A DNA stretch of 64,000 bases, from NCBI GenBank assembly GCA_021432605.1, contig MU271145.1:2914001-2978000 (forward strand), read 5' to 3'. The position numbers were made by a program, and so were the translations under genes. A model generated the notes under the pieces. That model searched no databases. It was not told the origin of the DNA and was given only the letters and a program-made list of their open reading frames with translations. Positions 29,329-41,022 of the stretch are shown here, piece by piece. The stretch's first letter is position 1. The number at the start of each line of letters is the position of its first letter. The stretch comes from Coniochaeta sp. PMI_546. Lineage: Eukaryota; Ascomycota; Sordariomycetes; Coniochaetales; Coniochaetaceae.

Positions 29329-31508
29329 TGGATAACCGTACACGTACACTCGATGCGCGATACCTCGAGTTTGCGACGTGCGATCGGCCTGCCGTGTGCG
29401 ATAGACGCTCCCACCCAACCAAACTGCGACTGCCGAAACACAGCAAGATAAGGTAGAGACCAAGAGACTAAGAGACCACAAGTTAGACTTTGGCATCTAT
29501 CGACTAAGCTCAGCATAAGACACCGTACTCGACCAAACTTTTCTCACTCTCTCTCTCCCCTGTGCTGGGGCCTTTCTCTGGTGTACACGTACAGCGTGAC
29601 AGACAGAATGTGGTGATTGATATGGAAAATGAAGTCGAACCACAATCGTCTGCCATTGGTCGCACTCGCTATCTCTTGGTGGGTGGGAATTTGGTAAAAT
29701 GGTGGCGGCAGGAGGTTGCATCGCTAGCGTAGAACGTCGCCGGTTTCCCTTGGTTGGCCTGGTTGGCCGCTTCCTTCCAATTGTTCTGCGGACCCCTCTT
29801 TTCGGAGCTTATTACACTATAGGTGGTCCTGGTGGTCTGGCGCGGCTTGCAGGGCCTGCAGGGCATTGCAAGGCTTGCACGGCGCAGGCGTTTCGAAGCG
29901 TGCTGCAGGCTTCGATGGCTGTTCTCGAAGACTGTCAGAAGCTGGAGCCTCGATTGCGATCCACCGCAAAATCACGTCTTTCATCCAACCAGCGGGCACT
30001 CCAGCGTTTCCTCCGCGATTTCCCACTGCCAGTCTGGCACGCTAGCACCGCAGGGGCAATTCCCCCACCCAATCTTGGCACTCATCGCACCTTCCCCCTT
30101 GTTCGCTCGTTCCAAACGTGCTGTGCTGCCCTTTGACTGCGGTGCTCTCTGGGCGTGTCTGGCTGTGGTGGCCTGGGTGGGCATCTTCGTCGACGACTTG
30201 TTTCCTGTTTGTCGGGACACGGCATTCTCATTAGGTTGTGTGGAGGGTATCCGAACTCCTTCGTCTGTGGTACCTCATGCTAAGAAACACAGAATTGAGG
30301 TGATCGTTTAGGACGAAACGTGCAAAGACTGTTGAAGTTAATGTAGCTCATAGAGGTGCCTGTCTACCTCTACCGAGTCCCTTACTGTGTGCGATGAATA
30401 TGGTCGATGTGTGGTTGGACCATCCAATTGAATTCATCAGTCATCCACACCTCGCCTTCTCCCGTCTCTGGTCGCAAAAGTCGTAGGGTTTCTCAATGCT
30501 CGGCACTCCATTTTCTGCCCTCATTCCTCGCCTCCAATTCCCGACTATATCGCCGCTTTTCTCTACCTTCCATCGCGGTATTGCTCTCGTTCCTTGTTGC
30601 TCTTTTGTCATCAGCTGTGTGCTCTCTCCAGGGTGAGCTTCTGCGCCCCACGCCGACTAGACTCTCTGCCCTAGTAAAATAGCGATAAAAAAATATGGCG
30701 AAAATGGTAGCCGGCCCCCGCTGACGCAAAGACAGATCGCGCTTGCAAGTAGCTTCTCGTCGGACAGCGACTTGATCAGGAACAAACCCACATATCTGTC
30801 GGGTTTCGAGTAAGTAAATAGCTTGGTTGATGGACCCTTTCTGGGATGGAGTTTGAAGCGCGAAAGAAGCGTCCCCTCACTTCTCCCGTACACACCTTCC
30901 TCTCCCAGGGACCGTTAGTCCAAGTCGAGTCCAGCTCAAGTCTGAGCCCTGAGCCAAAGCACGCTGCCACTTCAGATGCGCCCGCCTTGGCCATCGCTTT
31001 GTCCGATCCCCTCTAGGGTCTCATAGGTCTCAAATACTCGACCCTTAAACGGCTCTCTCCCGCAAATTCCCATACTTCACACCACCTTCACTACCTCCCG
31101 GCTTGTACTGTACTTTTTCCCTTCCTTCTTACCTAACTTGTCTTACCCACCACAGGCAAGGCACATCTTTCTTCATTCCTTGCTCTGTCAGTTCTGTTTG
31201 CACCGTGGAGTTGTGGACTTCTTTCTTGGACTGATTCAAAACATTTCTCGCATCGCACAGCGAGTCCTTCGCGCAGCCGAACTTGGGACGTCACAAAAGT
31301 GTATTAACTGTCGCCCTGTTCCAGAACCATTGCATCGACCATTCGCAAACCGTTTTCGGAACCCGTCAACGACAAGACCCTTTATCGCGCCGAGACACCC
31401 GCCGGAATCGACCTTAGCTCGCGTGCCTGTCGACACTCCACTCGACCAAGACATCTAGACGCGGGTGCGATTGACGGATCTTCCCCTCCCAAAAAGAAAG
31501 TGCCTGTC

Positions 31509-31524
31509 TCCCCGGACGCGGGGA
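31509..31524 (+). promoter_or_regulatory. Small GC-rich hairpin in the phosphodiesterase leader
   Basis: TCCCCG and CGGGGA form a perfect 6-bp stem around a GACG loop. It is 310 bp before the start codon and 28 bp before a short upstream frame, so in RNA it could affect scanning. Whether the transcript begins upstream of it is unknown. Confidence 0.3.
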
Positions 31525-31552
31525 CCTGTTGTTGTGTTGGGCGTTCCTTTCC

Positions 31553-31576
31553 ATGATCGGTCAAATCGGCGACTAG
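31553..31576 (+). promoter_or_regulatory. Seven-codon upstream open reading frame
   Basis: ATG at 31553 reads MIGQIGD and stops at TAG 31574-31576, 258 bp before the phosphodiesterase start. Its context CCATGA is moderate. If the mRNA starts upstream, as the CT-rich region at 31030-31180 suggests, this uORF could reduce translation of the main frame. Confidence 0.35.
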
Positions 31577-31834
31577 GTGACACAAGACTCGACAGGCGGC
31601 GAAGAATTTTCCATCTGGCTTTGTCTAGGCCATCCCGGACTGTGCGAATATCTGCCGAGGGCATTCGCAGTCACACGTCTAGATTCTTGACGTGCCTGGA
31701 GCCGAGCACCATTCCAAGGCCGCCAAGAAGACTGGACACAGACTGGCAAGGACTGCTGGAAGCATTTTGGGGTCTCGACCGCTGTGTGGCAAAGGCATAG
31801 CTAGTCGCAAGACTGGTCGCCTTGCGAAGCCACC

Positions 31835-34684
31835 ATGGAACCAGGGACTTGCAATGTTCTCTACATTGATCGCAATGTAAAGGAGGACAGGCGGCTGACT
31901 AGCTCCGACGAAAATTCAACGGCCGACGACGTCCAGTGGGAATCGACCCATATTGCGGAGAATGTAAAACATTTGTTGAATGTTTTTGGGGAAGGTTAGT
32001 CTATCATGATACGGGCGTAACAAAACATAGCAGGTGGCCTGACTAACTGGGCTAAAGTCCACCTTATTAGCAAAGGCGCCGTCTGCATGCAACTGTGGCT
32101 CAGTCTGCAAGATGTCTCTATGGTCGAGCTGAAGCCTACACTCATATTGATAGACACTCCCTACGACGACCGGATCCCCGAGAGGCTACGATCCCGCACG
32201 CCGTCTCCGCACTCTCCTCCGCCAATAGATGAGGACGAGGACCACGAGGAAGATCTTTACGGCCTTGCGCTTCTGCAAAGGATTGTCTCGGAATCTCAAC
32301 TGCGAAACTTGTCAAACCTTGTTGTTCCTGTCCCCATCATCACTTTCCCAACCACAGTTGGCGGCGACGATACCGAGAATTCTGGTTCTTCCGAAATGAC
32401 TGAGGGCTATTGCGACGCGATAGCGCACCGGAAGTTACGGGCAAGATCCTCGAGCCAGGAGCGAATCGCTAATAGGAGGATGCTCAAGAAATGTCTTGAC
32501 TTGGGGGCCACTGATGTTATGGCGAGCCCGATGAATGTTAAGTGCATCACGAACCTGGAGGTACACGCCTACCGCGCCCACCGGGATGCTTCACGAGAAC
32601 AGAAGGCAATGCTTGAAGTCCGACGAGGTCGGAAGCGATCGTGGGTCGGCATTAGTGAGGAGAAACCATTCGCCTATCTTCGCGAGGCGATGGTTTCGAA
32701 TCTGATGAGCCGGATCTGTCGCATTGATATCGGCAAGGACGAACCCATCACCAATATCAAAGTATCGATACCCGCCGAGAGAAGAAGCATAATAGTCGAA
32801 GCAGTAGGAAACTGGCACTTTTGCGCTCACGACTTCTCGGACGACGAGTTGATCGTGGCATCCTCCATTATGTTCGAGCATGCACTCTCCATGGGGCAGT
32901 TGGAAAGATGGCGGATACCAACAGGTGAGCGCACGCAGAGGCCCTCGCATCCTTAGCTGTTGCTTGTACGTCGCTAACACCCTCTAGAACAACTGCACGG
33001 CTTTTTGATAGCATGTAGGGCTGCCTACAATAACTTTGTGCCGTATCACAATTTCCGGCATGTTGTAGACGTCTTGCAGGCGACCTTCAACTTCCTCGTC
33101 CATATCGGCGCATTACCGCCCTTCCCCTCCTCAGGGCCAGCTGCACCGGCGAAGTCAGCAAGCGCAAGTCTAATAGAACCCTTTGAGGCGCTCACATTGT
33201 TGATCACGGCTATTGGCCACGACGTTGGCCATCCCGGTGTGAATAATGGCTTCCTGACTAAGCTTAACGCGCCACTTGCACAACTCTACAACGACCGCTC
33301 GGTCCTGGAGTCCTTTCACTGCGCGGCGTACTCGCAGATCCTCCGGAGATATTGGCAAGCGGTATTTGATGACTGCAAGATGCGGAATTTGATGATCAGC
33401 TCGATACTAGCCACGGACATGGGACTACACTTCGAATACATGAAGAAGATGGGCGACGCTCAGGACAAACTCCACGCGCACAGCAGCACAGACGGATGGG
33501 ATGCACGAGCCATTGAAGCTCATAAGGCTCTGGTTTGCGCCTTACTCATCAAGTGCGCAGATATCAGCAATGTGGTGAGTCGGGCTATAATGCTGACATG
33601 TCCGTGGCTTCTGCTTACAACTCTCTAGGCTCGGCGGCACGATGCGGCTCTCCAGTGGATGCATATCCTCTCCGACGAGTTCTCTAGGCAAGCATCAATG
33701 GAGGAAGAGCTTAGAATACCCACGTCGCTTATGGCACCACCTAAGAAGGACATGGTTTCCTTGGGCAAGGCGCAATTGGGTTTTATGAACCTCTTTGCCC
33801 TCCCACTCTTCCAAGGCGTAGCAGACCTCATGCCCGCCATGCAATACTGCGTCGACGAGCTGGAGGCGAACAAGGTGTTGTTCGAGATGAAGGTTCAAGG
33901 GGAGGAGAGCAAGGCCGATCCAGCCAGCCGGATGCTCCGAGATGCGGATGGCACATTCTCCCCTAGGACGATGAGCATGGCCGCCACGCCTGACCACAAC
34001 GAGAAAAAGGCCAGTCCACCTACACCTACTCAGAAGTTGCTTGCTGCTTCCGCTCCGACCATTCTGGAGACACGGACCGTTTCTGAGAAAGAGTTCATGA
34101 CCAAGCCAGCCGACCCCGTCGACAAGCCTGCCGGCGTGCCCGCCTTGAACGGCGAGTACAAGGAGGTCAATGGACTCGTCACGACATTCGAAGCTGTTGC
34201 TGACTTTGCCGCTAGCGATCCGTTTAATATCAGTGACGGGCTCCCGCGTGCCGAGAAGCAGCGTTGCAGTGAGACTACCGAGGGCAGCTCCCTCCCTTAC
34301 TCAGCCGAGTGGGCATCGGGTGCCACGAGCGCAACAACGGGCAAGATGCCGCTCTCGCCCAGCACGCAGGGCACGAGTGTCATTAGTAGAGACTCGATGG
34401 ACCGGCCTGTCAGCGTGCCTGTGACGACGGTTACGGCGCCCGAATCCATCACCACCGCGCCAGAGTCGACGAAGAGCCGCACCGATCTTAAAACTTCAAG
34501 CTGTTTTTCGATCGACGACGACCACTCGAGCAATGACCGCGACACAGGCACACTCAGACCGCTCGAGGCCGGCCAGACGCTTAAGAAGAAACCGAGCCGA
34601 TTCCGTATCAACGGTCTGCATTTCTTTCGGCGACACAAGGGTTCGGGCACGCCGGCGTCAGCTACGACAGACGCGGCAGGGTGA
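31835..34684 (+). CDS. Class I 3',5'-cyclic nucleotide phosphodiesterase (high-affinity PdeH/Pde2 type)
   Basis: Hydrolyses cAMP and so sets protein kinase A activity. Exons 31835-31994, 32058-32924, 32988-33574 and 33629-34684 give 889 aa. Introns of 63, 63 and 54 bp follow fungal rules; for the first, a CTGACTAAC branch point favours the AAG acceptor at 32057 over two closer in-frame acceptors. The start CACCATGG is strong and the N-terminus (CNVLYIDR) resembles fungal PdeH. Catalytic features are YHNFRH (H363/H367), the PDE signature HDVGHPGVNNGF at H420/D421/H424, and KCADISN with D534. After about residue 600 there is a disordered Ser/Thr/Pro-rich tail of some 250 residues ending in a basic patch (KKKPSRFRINGLHFFRRH). 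The PDE family is certain; the high-affinity assignment is by resemblance. Confidence 0.93.
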
Positions 34685-36135
34685 AGAGCCCGGTCGTGTC
34701 ACGCACGTAGTGCTAGCGGGAGCGATGAAGCGCTTGTCTCTCAGCAACTTCTGTCGCGGTTGCACCAACAACTGGAGCTGCCAGACCACGTGCTGGCTTC
34801 TGATACCGAAGCAATGAGGCCGCGAGGACCTGGGCGTACGCGGCGAAAGCTGCACCGTCCACGGCAGCTGATGCGAAGAACCATTCCTGAGGAACCACCC
34901 TCGAGCCCTCGAGGCTGAGAGGAAACCCCCACATTGCTATGACGAGAACACCCGCCGTACGACTCTTAATAACCGGCACATGCTCTGTACGATAGAAGGA
35001 CGGCACACAGTACCGTTCGAGTCACGTTTTGCTTCATTTCTTTATCCTCTCCGTCTTCATACCATTCTCCCCGCTAGTTCTATCTCACCTCCCCCAATCC
35101 GGCATGTTTACTTCGGGCGGAAAGGAGCGTGTATTGGAGTGGCAGCTGCCTTTCGCAACATTTTTTGACGTTTTTATTGTCGTATAATACACCACCATGA
35201 CGACGCTGGAGTTGTCATGCCTCAACCAACCCAGCCCCCGGGCAGGGATGTCGCACGAGTTGTGGTCTAGGCGTTCTTGGTTTTTCCTTCCCAAAAAGGA
35301 ATGTTTTATGAAGCACAGGGAGGCAGGGGGGGTTTGTTTCGCGGGAAAACGGGATGGTGAGCGATGAGAAAAGACCTGGTGGTAACTTTTTTTTTTGGAT
35401 TGTGATGATGGTTTGTGTCATCGATCGAAAAAAAGGGCCAGCAATGGATCTGAACCGTGTCAAGGAGTTTAGGACGATTGTTTATGTCAGTCTTAGCAGG
35501 GGCTGACGAGATTGGGGGGGGAAGGGTTTTCATCCTCTATCCTCCAGATGTTATAGGGGGTTCCCAGGGCGGGACAAAGGGGATCACGCGGTGTATATAC
35601 CTACAGGCGGAGTATGAGGGAGACGGGAAAGAAAATAGCAAAGCATGAATTCTGTATCTGTACTATTGCGTATGCTGTCGACCGCATGTGTAAACTTCTT
35701 CGCTGCGCCCTAGATTGAACTCAAGGCTCTGGGTAGTTGTTCTTGTCAGCATGGTAGGTTTGACAACACAACTCGAGATCCGTAGCCGGCAAATTTCAGT
35801 GCAGTGCGGGTCGGTACGTATACAAATTCTTCATGAAGGCGGACAGGGAAGACGACACGAGGTCATGGTGACTCGCTCAGGTTAGCGAGTGAACCTATGT
35901 ACGTAGACACTATAGGAGAAGGTTGTACAATCTGCTGGCACTAGCAAATAGTACCACCCTTTTATCTTTCCATCCGCTGCGGGAGAGGGGACCGAGTCCA
36001 AGTGGAAGCTAAATTCGAATTCCAGCAAAAAGCAGACGAATGACTGGGACTAAGAGTACAATTCTTCCTCGTCTACCCCAATGCCAATACTCAAAAGCAG
36101 AAAACATCCGACAACAAAAAGGAAAAATCACTAAT
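34685..36135. other. Convergent 3' intergenic region, 1.45 kb
   Basis: Separates the stop codons of the plus-strand phosphodiesterase and minus-strand carboxypeptidase Y genes. It contains a T10 run near 35387-35396 and G-rich runs (35512-35521) but no recognisable gene. Frames of 60-97 codons lack features. Confidence 0.55.
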
Positions 36136-37860
36136 TTAGTGAGCGAACCACTCGCCGCCCAACCACCTGTTGAAGAAATCGAGCGAGTTCTCCGGCTGAT
36201 CCATGGGCACCATGTGTCCGGCGCCATAGATCTGCATAAAGGTAAAGTTGCCGCTGGCCTTGACCTTTCCGTAGCCCTTGCTCTTGGAGGCCGAGTCGGC
36301 CGAGGCGAGCTTGAGGTCCTCGACGTCGGCGCGGTTGAAGTCCTTCTTGCCGGGCCACTCCAGGGCCTCGGTCCAGGCCTGGTTGCCGAGCCAGTTGCAG
36401 ATGAAGTCGGCGTCGCCGGCGTAGATCAGGACGGGGATCTCCTCCAGGATCTTGGGCACGAGGCGGTGGAAGGGCTGCATCCAGTCGCCCTGGAAGAGGA
36501 AGTTGCGGTTGATGTCGAAGTTGCAGCTGTCGTACGAGGAGACCTCGGCGCCCAGGGCGTCCATGACTGACTGCTTGTTCAGGTACTCGCTGATCCAGCC
36601 GAGGGCACTGTAGCACAGGTTGCTGCTGTCTTCGCACTTGCCGCGGATGTCATAGACGTTCTGACCGGTGCGCTGGTAGGGGCCCATAAAGGCGTTGTTG
36701 CAGTAGATCGAGGCCGGGACGCAGTTCCAGACGCTGCCGGACTCGTAGCAGCTGTTGATCAGGGACTGGCAGCGGGGGAGCGCGTTGTCCATGCTGCGGC
36801 ACTCGGACTCATCGAGAACAGCGGGGTAGCCGCCCTCGCCGCAGGCCATTGGGCGATAGTACTCATACTGGGTGTACGGGTCGGTCAGGCCGTTGCCGAT
36901 GAGGACGGACTTGAGGTTGATGTTGCGGTTCTTGTGCGAGAGAATCTCGGACGTGAAGACGGGGATGTAGTGACCGGCGTAGGACTCGCCTGCGATGTGG
37001 AAGTCCTGCTTGGCGTACTGGGGGAACTGGTGGAAGAAGAGGGTCAAGAGAGCGTAGACATCCTTGCCGGCGGCAACGGTGTTGCTGACCGAGGAGCCGG
37101 AGTACGAGTAGCCGACGTTGACAGGCTGGTCGAGGAAGATGACGCTGGCGTTCTGATTCCAGCTGTACGGGTTGTAGACAGTGTTGAGCTTCTTGTCGAT
37201 GGATGAAGGGCCGAGCTCAAGGAAGAGGCCGGTGAGGGACGAGCAGCCGGGGCCACCATTCAACCACAGCACGACCGGGTCGTTCTTGGGGTCATTACGA
37301 GACTCAAAGAACCCTACGCGACTTTTAGTAATGCTCTGAGACTAACGAAAGAAGTATGTTGACTTACAGTAGAACAGATGCTTATCGTTGGCCTCATCGT
37401 CGAGGTAGCCACTGTATTGCTTCACCTTGTCGATGCCAAGCTTGGACGGATCAACCGACTTGGCACGCAGGTTGTAGTTCTCCAGGCGACCGTCGACTTT
37501 ACGATGGCTCTCGCCCTTGGAGTCCTGAACCCAGAGCTTCTGGACCTCGGCACCCTTGACGACGTGGTCCCAGGTATGGTCTGGCCGGCGCTTGTGCGGC
37601 TTGGGAGTGCTGAACCAGCTACCGGTGTCAAAGGCGCTCTCGGGAACGAGAAGCTTGATCTCATCCCAGAGCGCCTTGGCCTCAGAGGTCATGCCCTTGA
37701 GGGCTTCCTCAAAGCTCTTCAAGGGTTTGCTGGAGGCGAAAGACTCGGCAACAGGCTTGACGGCGTCGTAGGCGCCGCCAAGCACATGCTGTGAGTCGTG
37801 CTGGAATGACGCAGCGGAGGCCGCCCCTACGAGGAGGGCGGTTGATGCTGCGATCCTCAT
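36136..37860 (-). CDS. Vacuolar carboxypeptidase Y (serine carboxypeptidase, S10)
   Basis: Removes C-terminal residues from peptides in the vacuole. Exons 37860-37368 and 37313-36136 on the minus strand give 556 aa, the usual precursor length; the 54-bp intron splits the W of FYWFFES. A signal peptide ([16 protein letters not shown]) and a propeptide of about 110 residues precede the mature enzyme. The substrate-binding [10 protein letters not shown] is present. The triad is Ser275 in GESYAG, Asp467 in [14 protein letters not shown] and His531 in GAGHMVP. The many cysteines between 330 and 430 match the disulphides of the family. N-glycosylation sequons include NAS and NFT. It is divergent from SDO1 with 1.1 kb between. 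Confidence 0.95.
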
Positions 37861-38958
37861 TGCAGCGGGTGCTTAGACTAAACTGCTATTGTTGTTGGTG
37901 ATGCACGAGATAAGATGGTGATATTGATGGATATGGGAAGGGAAATGGAGATGGAAGTCAGGAGGAGTAGAAGAGGAGAGAGGTCGGAGGGAGGTGCAGC
38001 TCATGAGCTCAACAACCAGGAACAGGCAAGAGCTCCCACGTGAAACATGGAGTCACTGATAGCCGGTGTCCGGAGCTGGCCAGTCAACCACGTAACTACG
38101 TGTACGGTGTACCGCAGTACGTACCCAACCTGTGTATCCACCTGGTGGCGCATGCGGTCTTGCCTGGCTAAAAGTGGAGCAAAACTGGATAAATGACCAA
38201 TGACCTGCCGCTTCCGGCTACGCTTTGGAGACCTTTGCTAGGCTAAGGTACATCTGATCACGAGCGGGCCGCTAGCCAAGTCATCCTGCTGGATCGCCGT
38301 GCTCCCCAAGTTCTGGGCAAGTCGGGTTGCTTATCAGCGAGCAACCCCCTCAGTTGCGAGATAAGGCCATGCCTATGACGACGGCAACCTCTCTTGCTTC
38401 TGGTTTGGCACATTACCACAGTGAGAAACAGTGTTGTCCGACCCTACAGCGACTTCCGAACATCTTTCCGCTGCCCTTAGTATACTGGTATTCGTGTATA
38501 TAAGGTATCTTAGGCAGCCACTGCACATGCAGTTGGATACTTTGAGATGGCTACACTCTTCCACGGTGCAGGGTTTCGAGGCGAAACCTACACTAGGGTT
38601 GTAAAGCAATTTTGCCATCGCGGTGCTTTTGATCTTCTCTTGGCTGAAAGACATGTAGGTCATCAGCACATTGAGGGCCGCTTATGCAGTATTGATTCCG
38701 TCTGGCTATCCCGCGTATGCGAAGACTCTGCACATAAGGTACAGTATATAATAGATGCCCTGTCGAATCTGCCAATGTTGGGCAGGGTTAGGGTTATATT
38801 CCACGAAATATTTTGCGTACCCCGCTGTTTACATCCCACGTCACTAAGCGGTCTGAACCCAGATAGAGACATACATAGTACAGATACAGAAAGTTTATGC
38901 CCATAAGATTCATCTCTCGAAATAAAATACATACAGCAGCCCTGTCACACCGCCCACC
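37861..38958. other. Divergent intergenic region between CPY and SDO1
   Basis: Contains the promoters of both genes. The CPY side (37880-37990) is GA-rich on the plus strand, meaning a CT-rich leader for the minus-strand gene. The SDO1 side holds a tandem telomere-type motif at 38785-38796. No other gene is seen. Confidence 0.6.
38785..38796 (+). promoter_or_regulatory. Tandem GGGTTA telomere-like motif upstream of SDO1
   Basis: GGGTTAGGGTTA lies 163 bp before the SDO1 start. Its complement contains ACCCTAA, the site type bound by Tbf1-like Myb factors that in several ascomycete yeasts control ribosomal-protein and ribosome-biogenesis genes. The neighbouring gene's role in ribosome maturation makes this plausible. 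Factor identity is inference. Confidence 0.45.
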
Positions 38959-39924
38959 ATGTCTCGCCAAATAAACCAACCCTCCAACCAAATCAAGCTG
39001 ACGAACGTCTCCCTCGTGCGCCTAAAGAAAGGCAAGAAGCGCTTCGAGATCGCCTGCTACAAGAACAAGGTCCTAGAATGGCGCTCCGGCATCGAGAAGG
39101 ACCTCGACAACGTCCTGCAGATCCCCAACGTCTTCCTGAACGTGTCCAAGGGCCAGACCGCACCCCATGCCGACCTCGTCAAAGCCTTCGGCAAGATGAA
39201 AGTCGACGACATCATCCTCGAGATCCTAAATAAGGGCGACATACAGGTCGGCGAAGGAGAACGAAAAGCACAGCTAGAGAGGATAAATAACGAGGTCATA
39301 TCGATAGTGGCCAGTAAACTGGTCAATCCGCAGACGAAACGGGTCTACACGCCCGGTATGATCGAGAAGGCGCTCGACATGCTCAGCAGCCAGGCGCACA
39401 GCCAGACTCCAGAGAGCCACAGCAAGGCAGGCACGCCCGCGAACAACAGCGGCACGTCGACGCCGGCGGCGACGGGTGACAACGAGGAGGCGAAACCGCA
39501 AGCCCCGCAACAGCAGAAGAAGGAGCACATGTGGACGGGCGTGGTGACGACCAAGAGCGCCAAGAGCCAGGCCCTCGAGGCGATGAAGGCGCTCATCGCC
39601 CACCAGCCCATCCCCGTCACGAGGGCGCGCATGAAGCTGCGGATTACCTGCTCGACCAACGTGCTCAAACAGGCGGTCAAGGGACCCAAGCCTGCGGCAA
39701 CAGAGGACGAAGACGGAGAGCACAAGGCGGCCGGGACAGTGAAGGACAGGATTCTCAGTTATGTCGAGCAGGTCGAGAACCAGGATGTTGTTGGGTCGGA
39801 ATGGGAGGTCACTGGCTTTGTCGAGCCCGGAGCATTCAAGGGTCTTTCTGACTTCATTGGGAACGAGACAAAAGGTCAGGGACGGGTCGAGGTGCTGGAT
39901 ATGGCGGTCACTCATGAGGACTAG
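38959..39924 (+). CDS. SDO1: Ribosome maturation protein Sdo1 (SBDS family)
   Basis: With the GTPase Efl1, SBDS/Sdo1 releases the anti-association factor eIF6/Tif6 from late 60S subunits. Single exon, 321 aa, start in strong context (CCACCATGT). The N-terminal FYSH domain is clear (VRLKKGKKRFEIACYKNKV, LQIPNVFLNVSKGQ), followed by the helical domain (ERINNEVISIVASKLVNPQT, MIEKALDML). A Ser/Thr/Gln/Pro-rich low-complexity insert of about 50 residues (about 145-190) then interrupts domain II before KSAKSQALEAMKALIAHQPI, making the protein about 70 residues longer than yeast Sdo1 (250 aa). The C-terminal domain III is present. Its convergent neighbour encodes ribosomal protein S18. Confidence 0.94.
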   Translation: MSRQINQPSNQIKLTNVSLVRLKKGKKRFEIACYKNKVLEWRSGIEKDLDNVLQIPNVFLNVSKGQTAPHADLVKAFGKMKVDDIILEILNKGDIQVGEGERKAQLERINNEVISIVASKLVNPQTKRVYTPGMIEKALDMLSSQAHSQTPESHSKAGTPANNSGTSTPAATGDNEEAKPQAPQQQKKEHMWTGVVTTKSAKSQALEAMKALIAHQPIPVTRARMKLRITCSTNVLKQAVKGPKPAATEDEDGEHKAAGTVKDRILSYVEQVENQDVVGSEWEVTGFVEPGAFKGLSDFIGNETKGQGRVEVLDMAVTHED

Positions 39925-40384
39925 TTCTGAGAGTGTTACCTGGTTCTGATACCCCTGACGAAGTCATGAAGTCGTATGAAGTAGCATGCATAGGGTACAG
40001 GCGTTTCGCATCAAAAAAGTTACTGATTTTCTCATAACCGTGGCATAGTCTCATAAACAAGTCTGTCAAAACGATGAATGGTCCTCACAATCGAAGCATG
40101 GCAGGACGCGTGCGGGTATATCATATGTTTGCAAAACCGTTCACTCCTTTATTGCCGTGCTATCATGCCAGGGTTTGTTATCAGGGTTTCCGAGTCCACT
40201 GCAGTCTCAAGCTCGCCGTAGCTCACGTTGAGCGGCATGGTACTCAGTTAATTTGAGGATGAAATCCAGCCGTTGTTCCACTCCCCAACCATGACGAGAC
40301 ATAAAACACCACCGAAAGCCAAAGTGTCCAGCAATGCCAACCCTGATCCTCCCCCACCATTCGTTCCGTAAAAAGGCAAAACGC
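39925..40384. other. Convergent 3' region between SDO1 and RPS18
   Basis: 460 bp holding both 3' untranslated regions. I see no gene, repeat or RNA element. Confidence 0.6.
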
Positions 40385-41022
40385 TTAGCCACCCTTCTTC
40401 TTGGAGACACCGACGGTCCGGCCGCGACGACCAGTGGTCTTGGTGTGCTGTCCGCGGACACGGAGGCCCCAGTAGTGACGGAGACCGCGGTGAGCGCGGA
40501 TCTTCTTCAGGCGCTCGAGATCATCACGGAGCTTGGAGTCGACACCGTTGGCGAGGATCTGGCTGTCCTTGCCGTCGACAATGTCGCGCTGTCGGTTGAG
40601 GAACCACGTGGGGATCTTGTACTGGGTAGGGTTTTGAATGATGGTGACAATACGCTCGAGCTCTTCGGACGTAAGCTCACCGGCACTATGGGAAGAGAAA
40701 TGTCAGTTGTCTGTTAATGCACCAATTCCACCGTGTTCGATATCCAAATTGCACGACTCCGCCTCCGGCCCTTCAATAGCGCCATCTGCCGCCATCTCCC
40801 AAGAGACTGCAAAGAATTCTTTCGTGTGAATTGATGGGGGAGGTGATCGTACCGCTTGTTGAGATCGACATCGGCCTTCTTGCAGACCAAGTTGGAGTAC
40901 CGGCGACCGACACCCTTGATCTTGGTCAGGGCGTACATGACCTTCTGCTTGCCGTCAACGTTGGTGTTGAGCAGACGCAGGATGAACTGGAAGTTCGACT
41001 TCTCCCCGCTAACTAACGACAT
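40385..41022 (-). CDS. RPS18: 40S ribosomal protein S18 (uS13)
   Basis: Small-subunit head protein near the subunit bridge. Exons 41022-40853 and 40685-40385 on the minus strand give 156 aa, identical in length to most eukaryotic S18. It starts [20 protein letters not shown] and contains [20 protein letters not shown] and the basic end [18 protein letters not shown]. The 167-bp intron has a GTACGA donor and a CATAG acceptor with CTGAC upstream. It is the longest intron in the window, as is common for ribosomal-protein genes. I looked in it for box C/D motifs and found none. Two codons before the chosen ATG there is no better start, since MPIM upstream would begin at a non-ATG codon. Confidence 0.97.

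Larger units (their letters stand above)
28253..31834. other. 3.6 kb without a supported gene, upstream of the phosphodiesterase
   Basis: Frames up to 167 codons occur but none shows domain features or consistent splicing. Composition changes along the stretch: 29700-30200 is G/C-rich with short repeats (GCAGGGCCTGCAGGGC near 29846), while 30380-31180 is CT-rich and leader-like. A run of eight C at about 29074, a palindromic pair near 29298-29328, a small hairpin at 31509-31524 and a short upstream frame at 31553 are noted separately. The right-hand 800 bp are probably promoter and long 5' leader of the phosphodiesterase gene. Confidence 0.55.

Noticed and set aside
31995-32033. Alternative nearer acceptors (32030, 32033) for the first phosphodiesterase intron
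   Set aside because: They keep frame but would make introns of 36-39 bp, shorter than usual for these fungi. The CTGACTAAC branch point at 32039-32047 lies downstream of both.
36040-36570. 176-codon plus-strand frame over the CPY C-terminal coding region
   Set aside because: Antisense to well-conserved catalytic sequence of carboxypeptidase Y.
40686-40852. Possible snoRNA inside the RPS18 intron
   Set aside because: Ribosomal-protein introns can host snoRNAs, but no C box (RUGAUGA) with paired D box was found on the coding strand.
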